A stretch of 27,350 nucleotides of DNA from an uncultured Ruminococcus sp. (GTDB lineage Bacteria; Bacillota; Clostridia; Lachnospirales; Lachnospiraceae). A program made the position numbers and the translations under genes. The notes under the pieces were generated by a model. That model had not been told where the DNA came from. It saw nothing but the letters and a program-made list of their open reading frames with translations, and searched no databases. Numbering within the stretch: the first letter of the stretch is position 1; each line of letters starts with the position of its first letter. Location: positions 1 through 27,350 of the forward strand of contig UQVC01000032.1 of NCBI GenBank assembly GCA_900544395.1, in the 5' to 3' direction. This document shows, piece by piece, positions 7,641 through 15,990 of this stretch.

Positions 7641-8942
7641 ATGGCAATTGAATCTTTATTGATCATTCTGGGTGTTTTGCTGGTTCTGCTTGCGCTGGGG
7701 GTTCCGATTGCATATTCAATCGGGATTTCTGCATTGGTTGCGATCCTGCAGACCGTACCGTTGGATGTATCGGTTGTGACTGCGGCTCAGAGAACCTTTG
7801 TAGGAATGAGTAAATTCAGTCTGACGGCGATCCCGTTTTTTATCCTGGCAGGCAATCTGATGAACCAGGGTGGAATTGCAAAACGACTGGTAGATTTTGT
7901 GATGGCAATTCTTGGAAAACTGCCGGGAGCACTGCTTGTTACGAATGCAGGTGCGAATGCATTGTTTGGTGCGATTTCCGGTTCTGCTTCTGCAGCAGCA
8001 GCTGCTGTTGGAAGCATGGTAAAAGAAGGAGAAGAGGAACTTGGCTATGACCCGGCTCTGTGTGCTGCTACCAATGGGGCTTCCGCTCCATCCGGGCTGT
8101 TGATCCCGCCGTCCAATGCACTGATCACGTATTCTCTGGCATCCGGAGGTACTTCAGTGGCAGCCTTGTTTCTTGGCGGTTATATACCGGGGATACTCTG
8201 GGCATTGTGCTGTATCGTGGTAGGAGTATTTCTTGCAAAGAGAAAAGGCTATCAGGGCGTGAAAGGCAAATACGACTGGAAGAATCTTGGAAAAACGACA
8301 GTCCGGGCACTTCCGGCTCTTTCTCTGATCGTGATCGTGATAGGAGGAATTGTAATTGGAGTCTTCACAGCAACAGAAGGTTCTGCGATCGCGGTAGTAT
8401 ATGCGCTGATCCTTGGAATCTGTTATCGGAATATTACCGTGAAATCTTTCTGGAAGATCGTAGTAGACAGCGCCAAAATGAGTGGTATGGTCGTATTTTT
8501 GATCGGTGTATCGAATATTCTTGGCTGGGTCATGGCATTTTTACAGATTCCACAGGCAGTCTCTGCTGCATTGTTGGGAATTACAGATAATTATGTGCTG
8601 ATCCTGCTGATCATGAATGTGATCCTGCTGATCGCGGGAACATTTATGGATGTAACTCCGGCAATTTTGATCTTTACACCGCTGTTTTTGCCAATCGTAC
8701 AGACCTTTGGCATGCATCCGGTACATTTTGGCCTGATCCTGGTGTATAACCTGTGTATTGGAAACATTACACCACCGGTTGGAAATACGCTGTTTGTATC
8801 GATCAAAGTTGGAAATACAACACTGTCAAAAACTATGCCGTATATGATGTGGTATTATTTTGCGATTTTAGTCGGGCTTCTTCTGGTGACTTACGTACCA
8901 TTTTTGAGTACGGGTCTTCCTATGGCAGCAGGGCTGATCTAA
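7641..8942 (+). CDS. dctM: TRAP transporter large membrane subunit DctM
   Basis: Main translocation subunit of the TRAP importer, 433 residues with about 12 membrane helices, driving uptake by an ion gradient (usually Na+). Family features include the N-terminal LLVLLALGVPIAYSIG helix, AIPFFILAGNLMNQGGIAKR, the glycine/alanine-rich SGSASAAAAAVGS re-entrant region, and the C-terminal NLCIGNITPPVGNTLFV motif. The ATG follows the dctQ stop with no gap and has AAAGGAGG within the end of dctQ. A long terminator follows, so the operon is just dctPQM, with no dedicated regulator or catabolic enzyme. Confidence 0.94.
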   Translation: MAIESLLIILGVLLVLLALGVPIAYSIGISALVAILQTVPLDVSVVTAAQRTFVGMSKFSLTAIPFFILAGNLMNQGGIAKRLVDFVMAILGKLPGALLVTNAGANALFGAISGSASAAAAAVGSMVKEGEEELGYDPALCAATNGASAPSGLLIPPSNALITYSLASGGTSVAALFLGGYIPGILWALCCIVVGVFLAKRKGYQGVKGKYDWKNLGKTTVRALPALSLIVIVIGGIVIGVFTATEGSAIAVVYALILGICYRNITVKSFWKIVVDSAKMSGMVVFLIGVSNILGWVMAFLQIPQAVSAALLGITDNYVLILLIMNVILLIAGTFMDVTPAILIFTPLFLPIVQTFGMHPVHFGLILVYNLCIGNITPPVGNTLFVSIKVGNTTLSKTMPYMMWYYFAILVGLLLVTYVPFLSTGLPMAAGLI

Positions 8943-8957
8943 GCAAAAGAGATGCAG

Positions 8958-9012
8958 AAAAAAGACCATTCGTTCCAGAAAATGATATCCTTTGGAGCGA
9001 ATGGTCTTTTTG
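8958..9012. terminator. Long two-way terminator between dctM and the S1 gene
   Basis: Arms 8959-8977 and 8993-9011 pair over 19 positions with a single G-T pair (AAAAAGACCATTCGTTCCA and its partner), around a 15-base loop. An A run leads in and a T run closes, so the hairpin can stop transcription from both the TRAP operon and the convergent S1 gene. Confidence 0.9.
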
Positions 9013-9028
9013 GAGCTTATGATCAAAA

Positions 9029-9724
9029 TTATAACTGAATGTTTTTGAACAGGTCTCCAAGATTGGTTCCAATTTCCTCGGCTTTTGGAATCTCTACTTT
9101 TTCAATCACTTCTTCTTCCGGTTCTTCCAAAGCCTTCATGCTTAAGCTGATCTTTCCGTCTTTGATACCGATGACTTTCACCTGTACTTCATCTCCGATA
9201 TGTAAGACAGCAGAAGGGCTCTTTACATGTTTTTGAGAAATCTGGGAAACGTGTACCAGACCGGAAAGTCCGTTTTCCAGTTTGATAAATGCGCCGTAAG
9301 TCTGCAGAGTCTCAACAGTACCGGACAGGACAGTACCTACCGGAATACTTGCGATTTGTGCTTCTTTTGCTTTGCGTTCTTTTTCTTTGAGAAGTTCACG
9401 GGCAGAGAGCACAAGGCGGTTGTTTGCCTGATCGACATCGATCACCTGTACTTCGATGTCTTTGAGAAGATAGCTCTCCAAATCTTCAATATAAGAAAGC
9501 GACAGTTTGGATGCCGGAATAAATCCGCGCAGTCCTTCTACCATGGCAATGGCACCGCCGTTTACAATTCCTTCAATCTTAACCGAAAGAACTGTCTTTT
9601 CTTCCAGATATGTAAGAACCCGGTTCCAGGGGTTCGCATCATCGAAATGATCTTCATAATCTGCCATGGTCTCTGTGTGTTCTGCTGTGTTCTGCAATTC
9701 TTCGGTTCTTAATTCTTCACTCAT
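9029..9724 (-). CDS. Short S1 domain RNA-binding protein (ribosomal protein S1-like)
   Basis: Protein of 231 residues with an acidic N-terminus (about 1-35) and two S1/OB-fold domains. The first is about 43-113 (GLRGFIPASKLS); the second, about 128-200, is the better match (GTVETLQTYGAFIKLENGLSGLVHVSQIS). A short acidic/hydrophobic tail ends in NLGDLFKNIQL. It resembles the shortened S1 proteins of Clostridia, which likely bind mRNA at the ribosome or act as general RNA-binding regulators; E. coli S1 has six domains. ATG 9724 is used because GAGGTG lies 5 bases upstream; the longer frame to 9754 would start with TTG and lacks a site. It is a single gene with its own promoter. Confidence 0.82.
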   Translation of the reverse strand: MSEELRTEELQNTAEHTETMADYEDHFDDANPWNRVLTYLEEKTVLSVKIEGIVNGGAIAMVEGLRGFIPASKLSLSYIEDLESYLLKDIEVQVIDVDQANNRLVLSARELLKEKERKAKEAQIASIPVGTVLSGTVETLQTYGAFIKLENGLSGLVHVSQISQKHVKSPSAVLHIGDEVQVKVIGIKDGKISLSMKALEEPEEEVIEKVEIPKAEEIGTNLGDLFKNIQL

Positions 9725-9798
9725 TGTTGCACCTCGACTTTCTAAAACTTCCAAACAAAGCAGTTCGAAAAGAATCTGTTTTGTTCCATATTAAAAAC

Positions 9799-9807
9799 AG
9801 TATAGCA
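9799..9807 (-). promoter_or_regulatory. Extended -10 promoter of the S1 gene
   Basis: On the minus strand TGCTATACT (9807-9799) is identical to the element before dctP. It stands 75 bases upstream of the S1 start codon; the -35 is poor. Confidence 0.5.
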
Positions 9808-9912
9808 TAGATGGATGGAAAAAGACATGGAATCTTGAAAATTGGGTTGACGAAATCAGGAAAAGGTGGCAATCTACATATAGAGAAAATAGAAAAGGAA
9901 GTTTGAATATAC

Positions 9913-11565
9913 ATGAATGATGGAGTGAGCAACAATAAAGTATATGTGGTAGGTCATAAAAATCCGGATACAGATTCCATCTGTTCCGCAATCGCCTATG
10001 CAAACCTGAAATCAAAGATCACAGGGGAAGATTACAGTCCCAGAAGAGCAGGACAGCTCAATGAAGAGACTCAGTATGTACTGGAGCATTTTCAGGTAGA
10101 GCCTCCGAAGCTCTTGTCAGATCTGCGGGTGCAGGTCAAAGATGTGGAGCTGCGCAGTATCGAAGGGATCAAAGCCAGCGTTTCCATTAAGACAGCCTGG
10201 AAGCATATGAAAGAACTAAAGATCAAGACCCTTCCGGTGACGCGGGCTGGAAAACTGGAAGGACTGATCACCATCGGAGATATTGCAACCTCATATATGG
10301 ATGTGTATGACAGTGGGATTCTTTCCCGTGCCAGAACGCAGTACCGTAATATTGCATCTACGATTGATGGGACAGTCATTGTGGGGAATCCCCACAGTTA
10401 TGTTTTGAATGGAAAAGTTGGGATTCTGGCATCCAGTCGGAGTCTGATGTCAGAATTTGTAGAGGAAAATGATCTGGTGATCTTAGGAGATCGTCAGGAA
10501 GCACAGCAATATGCGGTAGATCTGAATGTGAGCTGTATGGTAGTGTGCAATGGCGCCCGTATTGGAACCGAGATTTTGAAGCAGGCGGAGAAAAAGGAAA
10601 TTGTGATCATTTCTTCTCCTCATGATGCATTTACAGTGGCACGTCTGATTAACCAGAGCATTCCAGTGAAGCAGTTTATGACAAAAGAAGGGATTGTTTC
10701 GTTTCAGCTGGATGACTATGTCGATGACGTGAAAGATGTGATGGCACGCAGGAGATTCCGTGATTTTCCTATCCTGGATGAAGACGGCAATTTTCTTGGG
10801 TTTATCTCCAGAAGAAGATTGTTAAACAGCCGGAGAAAACAGGTGATCCTGGTGGACCACAATGAGAAAAATCAGGCAGTGGACGGTGTGGAAGAAGCAG
10901 AGGTGCTGGAGATCATTGACCATCACCGGCTGAGCAGCATTGAGACTATGGGGCCGGTATTCTTCCGGAATCAGCCGGTAGGCTGTACCGCTACCATTGT
11001 TTATCAGATGTATCAGGAAGAGGGGGTGGAAGTTGAGCCGGTGATCGCATCGCTGCTTTGCTCGGCAATTATTTCGGATACTCTGATGTTCCGCTCGCCG
11101 ACTTGTACGACACTGGATGAACGTTCTGCCAGAAAGTTGGCAGAGATTGCCGGGATCGATATCGAACAGCTGGCGCTGGAGATGTTCAATGCGGGAAGCA
11201 ATCTGAAAGGAAAGACAGCAGAAGAAATCTGTTTTCTGGATTTCAAACAGTTTACGGTCAATGATATCAATTTTGGCGTTGGTCAGATCAGTTCTATGAG
11301 CGCAGAAGAACTGTGGGAGATCAAAGGAGAAGTGTCTTCTTATCTGGAGCAGGCAAGAAAGAACCATGGACTGGATATGATCTTCTTTATGCTGACGAAT
11401 ATTCTTGCCGAATCATCAGAATTGCTGTGCGCCGGAAATGGAGCCAGAGAGAAAGTGATCGCAGCGTTTGACTTAAAAGGGAATCCGGAAGTTTTGGAAT
11501 TAAAAGGAGTGGTATCACGAAAGAAACAGCTTGTGCCGACCCTGGTAGCGGCAATGCAGCAATAG
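9913..11565 (+). CDS. Mn-dependent inorganic pyrophosphatase, family II, with CBS and DRTGG domains
   Basis: Cytoplasmic enzyme of 550 residues hydrolysing pyrophosphate to phosphate. The DHH-family metal site is visible as GHKNPDTDS (His15, Asp19, Asp21), Asp315 in VDHNEKN and the DHH triad at 336-338. Between the two parts of the catalytic DHH domain sits a long regulatory insert: a CBS half near 70-120, a DRTGG domain near 125-240 and a second CBS half near 245-300. The DHHA2 domain follows. Enzymes of this layout are inhibited by AMP/ADP and activated by ATP or diadenosine polyphosphates, so activity probably follows adenylate charge. AAAAGGAAG lies 11 bases before the ATG, a slightly long spacing. 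A TTGACG at 9847 may be a -35, but no good -10 follows. It is probably co-transcribed with the next gene. Confidence 0.93.
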   Translation: MNDGVSNNKVYVVGHKNPDTDSICSAIAYANLKSKITGEDYSPRRAGQLNEETQYVLEHFQVEPPKLLSDLRVQVKDVELRSIEGIKASVSIKTAWKHMKELKIKTLPVTRAGKLEGLITIGDIATSYMDVYDSGILSRARTQYRNIASTIDGTVIVGNPHSYVLNGKVGILASSRSLMSEFVEENDLVILGDRQEAQQYAVDLNVSCMVVCNGARIGTEILKQAEKKEIVIISSPHDAFTVARLINQSIPVKQFMTKEGIVSFQLDDYVDDVKDVMARRRFRDFPILDEDGNFLGFISRRRLLNSRRKQVILVDHNEKNQAVDGVEEAEVLEIIDHHRLSSIETMGPVFFRNQPVGCTATIVYQMYQEEGVEVEPVIASLLCSAIISDTLMFRSPTCTTLDERSARKLAEIAGIDIEQLALEMFNAGSNLKGKTAEEICFLDFKQFTVNDINFGVGQISSMSAEELWEIKGEVSSYLEQARKNHGLDMIFFMLTNILAESSELLCAGNGAREKVIAAFDLKGNPEVLELKGVVSRKKQLVPTLVAAMQQ

Positions 11566-11577
11566 GAGGAAAACAGC

Positions 11578-12177
11578 ATGGGAAAACAAGTTTGGAAAGC
11601 CGGAAATATGGTGTATCCACTTCCGGCAGTGATGGTAAGCACAGCAGATAAGAATGGCAGCAGCAATATTCTGACCATCGCGTGGACGGGGACGATCTGC
11701 ACCAATCCGGCTATGGTCTACATTTCTGTCCGACCTGAACGATATTCGTATCATATGATAAAAGAGAGCGGTGAATTTGTGATCAATCTGACCACGGAGC
11801 GGCTTGCCAGGGCAACAGATTACTGTGGAGTGCGTTCCGGGAAAGAGGTAGATAAATGGAAAGAGGCACATCTGACACCGGCAAAAGCTGAAAAGCTTGC
11901 GTATGCACCGGTGATCGAAGAATGTCCGGTCAATATCGAGTGTAAGGTGACAGAGATCAAAGAGCTGGGAAGTCATCATATGTTTCTGGCAGAAGTACTG
12001 GCAGTACAGATCGATGAAGAGTATTTGAATGAAAAGAATAAGTTCGAGCTGAACAAAACGGGTCTGATGGCATATTCCCATGGAGAATATCTGTCTCTTG
12101 GGAAAAAAATCGGGACATTTGGACACAGTGTAAAAAAGAAAAAGTCAAAGAGCAAACAGAAGAAAAAGAAGAAATAA
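11578..12177 (+). CDS. Flavin reductase-like (flavoredoxin type) FMN-binding protein
   Basis: Protein of 199 residues of the flavin reductase-like/flavoredoxin family, small split-barrel proteins that bind FMN and pass electrons or reduce flavin. Family features are the N-terminal PLPAVMVSTADKNGSSNILTIAW strand pair, the PAMVYISVRPERYSYHMI segment and EFVINL. It starts 12 bases after the pyrophosphatase gene with AGGAGG, so the two form an operon. An oddity is the tail: 13 of the last 18 residues are lysine (KKKKSKSKQKKKKK). This could bind nucleic acid or the membrane, or may simply reflect A-rich DNA leading into the terminator. The physiological electron partner is unknown. Confidence 0.85.
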   Translation: MGKQVWKAGNMVYPLPAVMVSTADKNGSSNILTIAWTGTICTNPAMVYISVRPERYSYHMIKESGEFVINLTTERLARATDYCGVRSGKEVDKWKEAHLTPAKAEKLAYAPVIEECPVNIECKVTEIKELGSHHMFLAEVLAVQIDEEYLNEKNKFELNKTGLMAYSHGEYLSLGKKIGTFGHSVKKKKSKSKQKKKKK

Positions 12178-12223
12178 CAAAAAAGAACATTTCCGCCGCA
12201 TCTGACGGGAATGTTCTTTTTTT
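12178..12223. terminator. Two-way terminator between the flavin reductase gene and galT
   Basis: AGAACATTTCCG (12184-12195) pairs with CGGGAATGTTCT (12206-12217) with one G-T pair and a 10-base loop, flanked by an A run on the left and a run of 7 T on the right. It should end transcription from the flavin reductase gene (plus) and from galKT (minus). Confidence 0.88.
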
Positions 12224-12250
12224 CTGACAGGAAGAGCCTTAAAAATATAG

Positions 12251-13741
12251 TTATAATGTGTCAATAAATCTGCCAAACGCAGCCAGACCTTCTTCTGTGC
12301 ATTTGTATACGCCGGCATCTTCCAGTACCTGGCAGAAGACTTTTCCGACTTCCTGCTCCAGGATATGGGAAATATTGTCTGCATTGAGATCTGGGTAAGA
12401 AGGCAGAAATTCTTCTGTCCAGTCTGCATGTTTTGCGATGGCCTCATTGCTGCGGATATCTTTGTGCTCCAGGATATAAGTCTTTAACAGTTCCAGTTCA
12501 TCTTTGAGACGTGCCGGAAGGACTGCCAGTCCCATAACCTCGATCAGACCAATATTCTCCTTTTTGATGTGATGGAGCGCTTCATGAGGGTGATAAACAC
12601 CGAGAGGATGCTCTGTTGTCGTGATGTTGTTTCTCAGAGTCAGATCCAGCTCATATTTTCCGTCCCGCATTCTGGCGATTGGAGTGATCGTATTGTGCGG
12701 CTGCCCGTCTGTCTCTGCGAAAATAAAGGCAGATTCATCGGTATAGCCTCTCCATGCCTGCAGAATGTGATCGGCAAGATCGATCACCCGTGTCACATCT
12801 TCGGACTGGAGACGGATGACGGAAAGTGGCCATTTTACAATGCCGGCTGTGACGTCTTCAAAGCCTTCTACTACAAATTCGCGGATAACAGGAGCCTTTT
12901 CCATGGCAAACGTATAATGTCCGCCCTGGAAGTGATCGTGGCTTAAGATGGAGCCGCCTACGATTGGAAGGTCTGCATTGGAACCCAGGAAATAATGTGG
13001 GAACTGCTTGATAAAGTCAAACAGTTTGACAAAAGTTTCCCGCTCGATCTTCATCGGCGTATGCTCTCCGTTAAACACGATGCAGTGCTCGTTATAGTAA
13101 ACATATGGAGAATACTGGAATCCCCACTTGCTGTCATTGATCGTGAGCGGAATGATACGGTGATTTTCCCGGGCAGGATGATCCAGGCGGCCTGCATATC
13201 CTTCGTTTTCCATACACAGCTGACATTTTGGATAAGCAGAAACGGCAGCATTGCGTGCAGCAGCGATTGCTTTCGGATCTTTTTCCGGTTTGGATAAGTT
13301 GATGGTGATATCCAGAGTGCCATATTTGGTATCGACTGTCCAGCGGCGGTCTTTTTTGATCCGGTAACGGCGGATATAGTCGCTGTCCTGGCTGAATTTA
13401 TAGTAGAATACCGTGGCAGCTTCCGGGGAGATCTCATACTGTCTCCAGAAGTCACTTTGTACCTGGGCAGGGCGTGGCAGCAGGCAGTTCATCAGTCTGG
13501 TGTCAAACAGGTCGCGATAGCCGATGCTGTCCTCGATAATGCCCCGGGATACCGCTTCCTGCAGAAGGTCTGCAAGAATCTCTTCCAACACAAGATCAGT
13601 CAGATCGCAGTCCCTATCCTCCCAGTTGTCTTCGTGAAATACGTCCAATAATAGGTTCGTGGTATAAGTGCGTTCACATTCCGGTGTTAATCCGGTATCG
13701 ATCCCGTACTGTACCAGTTTTTTGATCGATTCATATAACAT
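12251..13741 (-). CDS. galT: Galactose-1-phosphate uridylyltransferase, class II
   Basis: Second enzyme of the Leloir pathway, exchanging galactose-1-phosphate with UDP-glucose to give glucose-1-phosphate and UDP-galactose. At 496 residues it is the long class II form of Firmicutes, distinct from the roughly 350-residue E. coli type. The HDHFQGG motif corresponds to the HPHxQ active site of class I, where the second histidine is the uridylylated nucleophile. Other family stretches are NSKWGFQYSPYVYYNEHCIVF and HPHEALHHIKKENIG. The start is 18 bases after galK, with GAAGGG about 9 bases upstream, so galKT is an operon. No galE or galactosidase gene is present in the window. Confidence 0.95.
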   Translation of the reverse strand: MLYESIKKLVQYGIDTGLTPECERTYTTNLLLDVFHEDNWEDRDCDLTDLVLEEILADLLQEAVSRGIIEDSIGYRDLFDTRLMNCLLPRPAQVQSDFWRQYEISPEAATVFYYKFSQDSDYIRRYRIKKDRRWTVDTKYGTLDITINLSKPEKDPKAIAAARNAAVSAYPKCQLCMENEGYAGRLDHPARENHRIIPLTINDSKWGFQYSPYVYYNEHCIVFNGEHTPMKIERETFVKLFDFIKQFPHYFLGSNADLPIVGGSILSHDHFQGGHYTFAMEKAPVIREFVVEGFEDVTAGIVKWPLSVIRLQSEDVTRVIDLADHILQAWRGYTDESAFIFAETDGQPHNTITPIARMRDGKYELDLTLRNNITTTEHPLGVYHPHEALHHIKKENIGLIEVMGLAVLPARLKDELELLKTYILEHKDIRSNEAIAKHADWTEEFLPSYPDLNADNISHILEQEVGKVFCQVLEDAGVYKCTEEGLAAFGRFIDTL

Positions 13742-13759
13742 GGATAAAGCCCTTCTTTC

Positions 13760-14938
13760 TTACAGTGTTTCCAGTTTTTGAGCGCCGTTTCCGATATCAA
13801 CGGTATAAAATTCTGCTTCATGTCCTACTTTTTCTTTGTATGCAGGTCCGATGGTGCTGATGAATGTGTCTACTGCTTCGTTTTTTACAATGCTGACCGT
13901 ACATCCGCCAAATCCGCCGCCTGTGATGCGGGAGCCTACAACACCCGGGATCTGCCATGCAAGATCCACCAGGATGTCGATCTCATCGCAGGATACGGCA
14001 TAATCATCACGAAGAGAAACATGGGACTGGTTCATCAGTTCTCCAAAGCGGTCAATGTTGCCGGCTTTTAATGCAGCAATCGCTTCGATCGTCCGCTGGT
14101 TTTCATAAACCGCATGTTTTGCACGTTTCTGTTCTACCGGATCGGCAATGAGAGCTTTGTGTGACTCAAAAGTTTCGATATCCAGGTCGCCCAGTGCATG
14201 GATGTCCAGTTCTGTCTGGAGAAGGGAGAGCGCATTGCTGCATTCCTGGCGTCTCTGGTTGTACTGGGAATCGACCAGGCTGTGTTTTACTTTGCTGTTT
14301 GTGATGATGATCTTGGAATCTTTCAGTTCTACCGGAGCATATTCATAATCTAAAGTGCTGGTATCCAGGAAGATGGCGCAGTCTTTTTTACCCATTGCGA
14401 CAGCAAACTGATCCATGATCCCGCAGTTGCATCCATTGAAATTGTTTTCCGAATACTGTCCGATCAATGCGATCTCTGTCATAGTCAGGTCATCAAATCC
14501 GCACAGATCTTTTGCAATCACACCGGTCAGAACTTCCAGAGAAGCGGAAGAGGACAGTCCGGAGCCATTTGGGATATTTCCATAAATAACAAGATCCATA
14601 CCAAAATCTACAGTATATCCTTTTTCTTTCAGCGCCCAGAATACACCCAGTGGATAGTTTGCCCAGTTGTATTCCGGTTTGTTAGTCAGATCATCCAAAG
14701 AAGCAGTTACCACACCCAGATGATCCAGATTCATAGAGTAAAGGCGCACAGTACGGTCACTGCGTTTTTTTGCGATGCCGTAAGTTCCCAGAGTCAGCGC
14801 GCAGGGGAAAACATGTCCGCCGTTGTAGTCTGTGTGTTCTCCGATCAGGTTCACACGCCCCGGAGAAAAATAAAAGCCTGCACCGTCTGTGCTGCCGAAA
14901 AGCTCTTCAAATTTTTTGATCAGATTTTCTTTTATCAT
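13760..14938 (-). CDS. galK: Galactokinase
   Basis: GHMP-superfamily kinase of 392 residues that phosphorylates galactose with ATP, the first step of the Leloir pathway. The galactokinase signature GRVNLIGEHTDYNGG is near residues 28-42. The ATP-binding loop GSGLSSSASLE is present (about 125-135), and the C-terminal GHMP motif reads ITGGGFGGCTVS. The ATG has GAGGA 7 bases upstream. It is first gene of galKT, with a good promoter directly upstream and an AraC-type regulator gene divergent from it. Confidence 0.96.
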   Translation of the reverse strand: MIKENLIKKFEELFGSTDGAGFYFSPGRVNLIGEHTDYNGGHVFPCALTLGTYGIAKKRSDRTVRLYSMNLDHLGVVTASLDDLTNKPEYNWANYPLGVFWALKEKGYTVDFGMDLVIYGNIPNGSGLSSSASLEVLTGVIAKDLCGFDDLTMTEIALIGQYSENNFNGCNCGIMDQFAVAMGKKDCAIFLDTSTLDYEYAPVELKDSKIIITNSKVKHSLVDSQYNQRRQECSNALSLLQTELDIHALGDLDIETFESHKALIADPVEQKRAKHAVYENQRTIEAIAALKAGNIDRFGELMNQSHVSLRDDYAVSCDEIDILVDLAWQIPGVVGSRITGGGFGGCTVSIVKNEAVDTFISTIGPAYKEKVGHEAEFYTVDIGNGAQKLETL

Positions 14939-14981
14939 TTCGTTTCCTCACTTTCTATAAAAGACTCAATATCTATCACTT

Positions 14982-15010
14982 ATTATAGAAATCAAAGTGG
15001 AAAAAGTCCA
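14982..15010 (-). promoter_or_regulatory. Promoter of galKT
   Basis: On the minus strand -35 TGGACT (15010-15005), a 17-base spacer and a perfect -10 TATAAT (14987-14982) lie about 45 bases upstream of the galK start codon. Confidence 0.6.
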
Positions 15011-15035
15011 TAAAAAATACGTGCATATATATGGA
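15007..15035. repeat. Inverted repeat between galK and the AraC-type gene, possible operator
   Basis: TCCATA (15007-15012) is matched by TATGGA (15030-15035) with 17 bases between. It covers the galK -35 and lies just before the -10 of the regulator gene, as expected if one regulator controls both. The arms are short, so chance is possible. Confidence 0.3.
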
Positions 15036-15044
15036 ATTATGTTG

Positions 15045-15050
15045 TATAAT
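15045..15050 (+). promoter_or_regulatory. -10 element of the AraC-type regulator gene
   Basis: A perfect TATAAT lies 49 bases before the GTG start, with no good -35. Its position inside the longer possible frame from ATG 15031 supports the downstream start. Confidence 0.4.
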
Positions 15051-15099
15051 GAAGGGGCGAAAAGATTCGGAGCAGAGGTATGAAAAAGGAGGCAGAGGC

Positions 15100-15936
15100 G
15101 TGGAGCAGACCTATAAATATTCTTACAAAGTGGGAGACAGTCTTTTAAGCTCCCTTTCTGTATATAATGTGGGATATCAGCAGTGCGGTCCGGAGCAGCA
15201 GTGGGGGCCGGGAATCCGGGATCACTATTGTATCCATCATATTATTGCGGGAAAAGGCACTTATGTGGCAGATAAAAAAGTATATCATCTGGGTGTGGGG
15301 GACAGTTTTATTTTATACCCGGACACCGAGGTAAAGTATTTTGCAGACCCGGACGATCCTTGGGAATATGCCTGGGCAGGATTTATGGGGACGGATGCAG
15401 CGGTCATGGTGCGGGCTACAGATTTTACCAAAAAGCGGCCGGTCATTCGGAAAGAAAAAATTCCGGGACAGCTGATCCAAAAGCAGTTGGAACAGATCTA
15501 TCAGGTGAGAGGAACTACCTATGAGGCAGCTGCAGCTATGACAGGGGCGCTGTACACGCTGTTGTCTGTCTTTATCCATTATGGGACCAAAGAAGAACCG
15601 AAAGATGACCTTCGCCAGGTGTATGTAGAGAGAGCCAAAGATTATATCGCATCCAGTTATTCCTATCCGATCACCGTGGAAGATGTGGCGGATTATACAG
15701 GGATCAGCAGGAGCTATCTGTTTCGGGCATTTCAGATGTACCAGAAGCAGTCTCCAAAAGAATATCTGACGGAATTTCGGATCCGGCAGGCATGTCATCT
15801 GCTGCGGGAGACCAGTCTGTCTGTTGCGTCCATTGCATATTCTGTCGGGTTTGAAGACAATCTGTATTTTTCCAAAGCATTTAAAAAGAAGATGCAGATC
15901 AGTCCCTCTCAGTATCGAAAACATCATCTGCCATAA
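15100..15936 (+). CDS. AraC family transcriptional regulator
   Basis: Regulator of 278 residues. The N-terminal half is a cupin-type sugar-sensing domain (HHIIAGKGTYVADKKVYHLG, then GDSFILYPDTEVKYF). The C-terminal 100 residues form the double helix-turn-helix DNA-binding domain (VEDVADYTGISRSYLFRAF and VASIAYSVGFEDNLYFSKAFKK). I place the start at GTG 15100 because AAAGGAGG ends 7 bases before it; the ATG at 15031 would put the -10 element inside the coding sequence. Divergence from galKT suggests it controls galactose use, but many AraC proteins of this form respond to raffinose, melibiose or other galactosides. It is probably co-transcribed with the deacetylase gene, 54 bases downstream. 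Confidence 0.88.
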   Translation: MEQTYKYSYKVGDSLLSSLSVYNVGYQQCGPEQQWGPGIRDHYCIHHIIAGKGTYVADKKVYHLGVGDSFILYPDTEVKYFADPDDPWEYAWAGFMGTDAAVMVRATDFTKKRPVIRKEKIPGQLIQKQLEQIYQVRGTTYEAAAAMTGALYTLLSVFIHYGTKEEPKDDLRQVYVERAKDYIASSYSYPITVEDVADYTGISRSYLFRAFQMYQKQSPKEYLTEFRIRQACHLLRETSLSVASIAYSVGFEDNLYFSKAFKKKMQISPSQYRKHHLP

Positions 15937-15990
15937 ATGGGGGATACAGAGCATATACTTGCAGCAATGAGGAAAAAGGATGTGAGTGGA

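Noticed and set aside
11515..12126. 203-codon minus-strand frame opposite the flavin reductase gene
   Set aside because: Antisense shadow: atypical composition, no ribosome site, and it crosses two sense genes.
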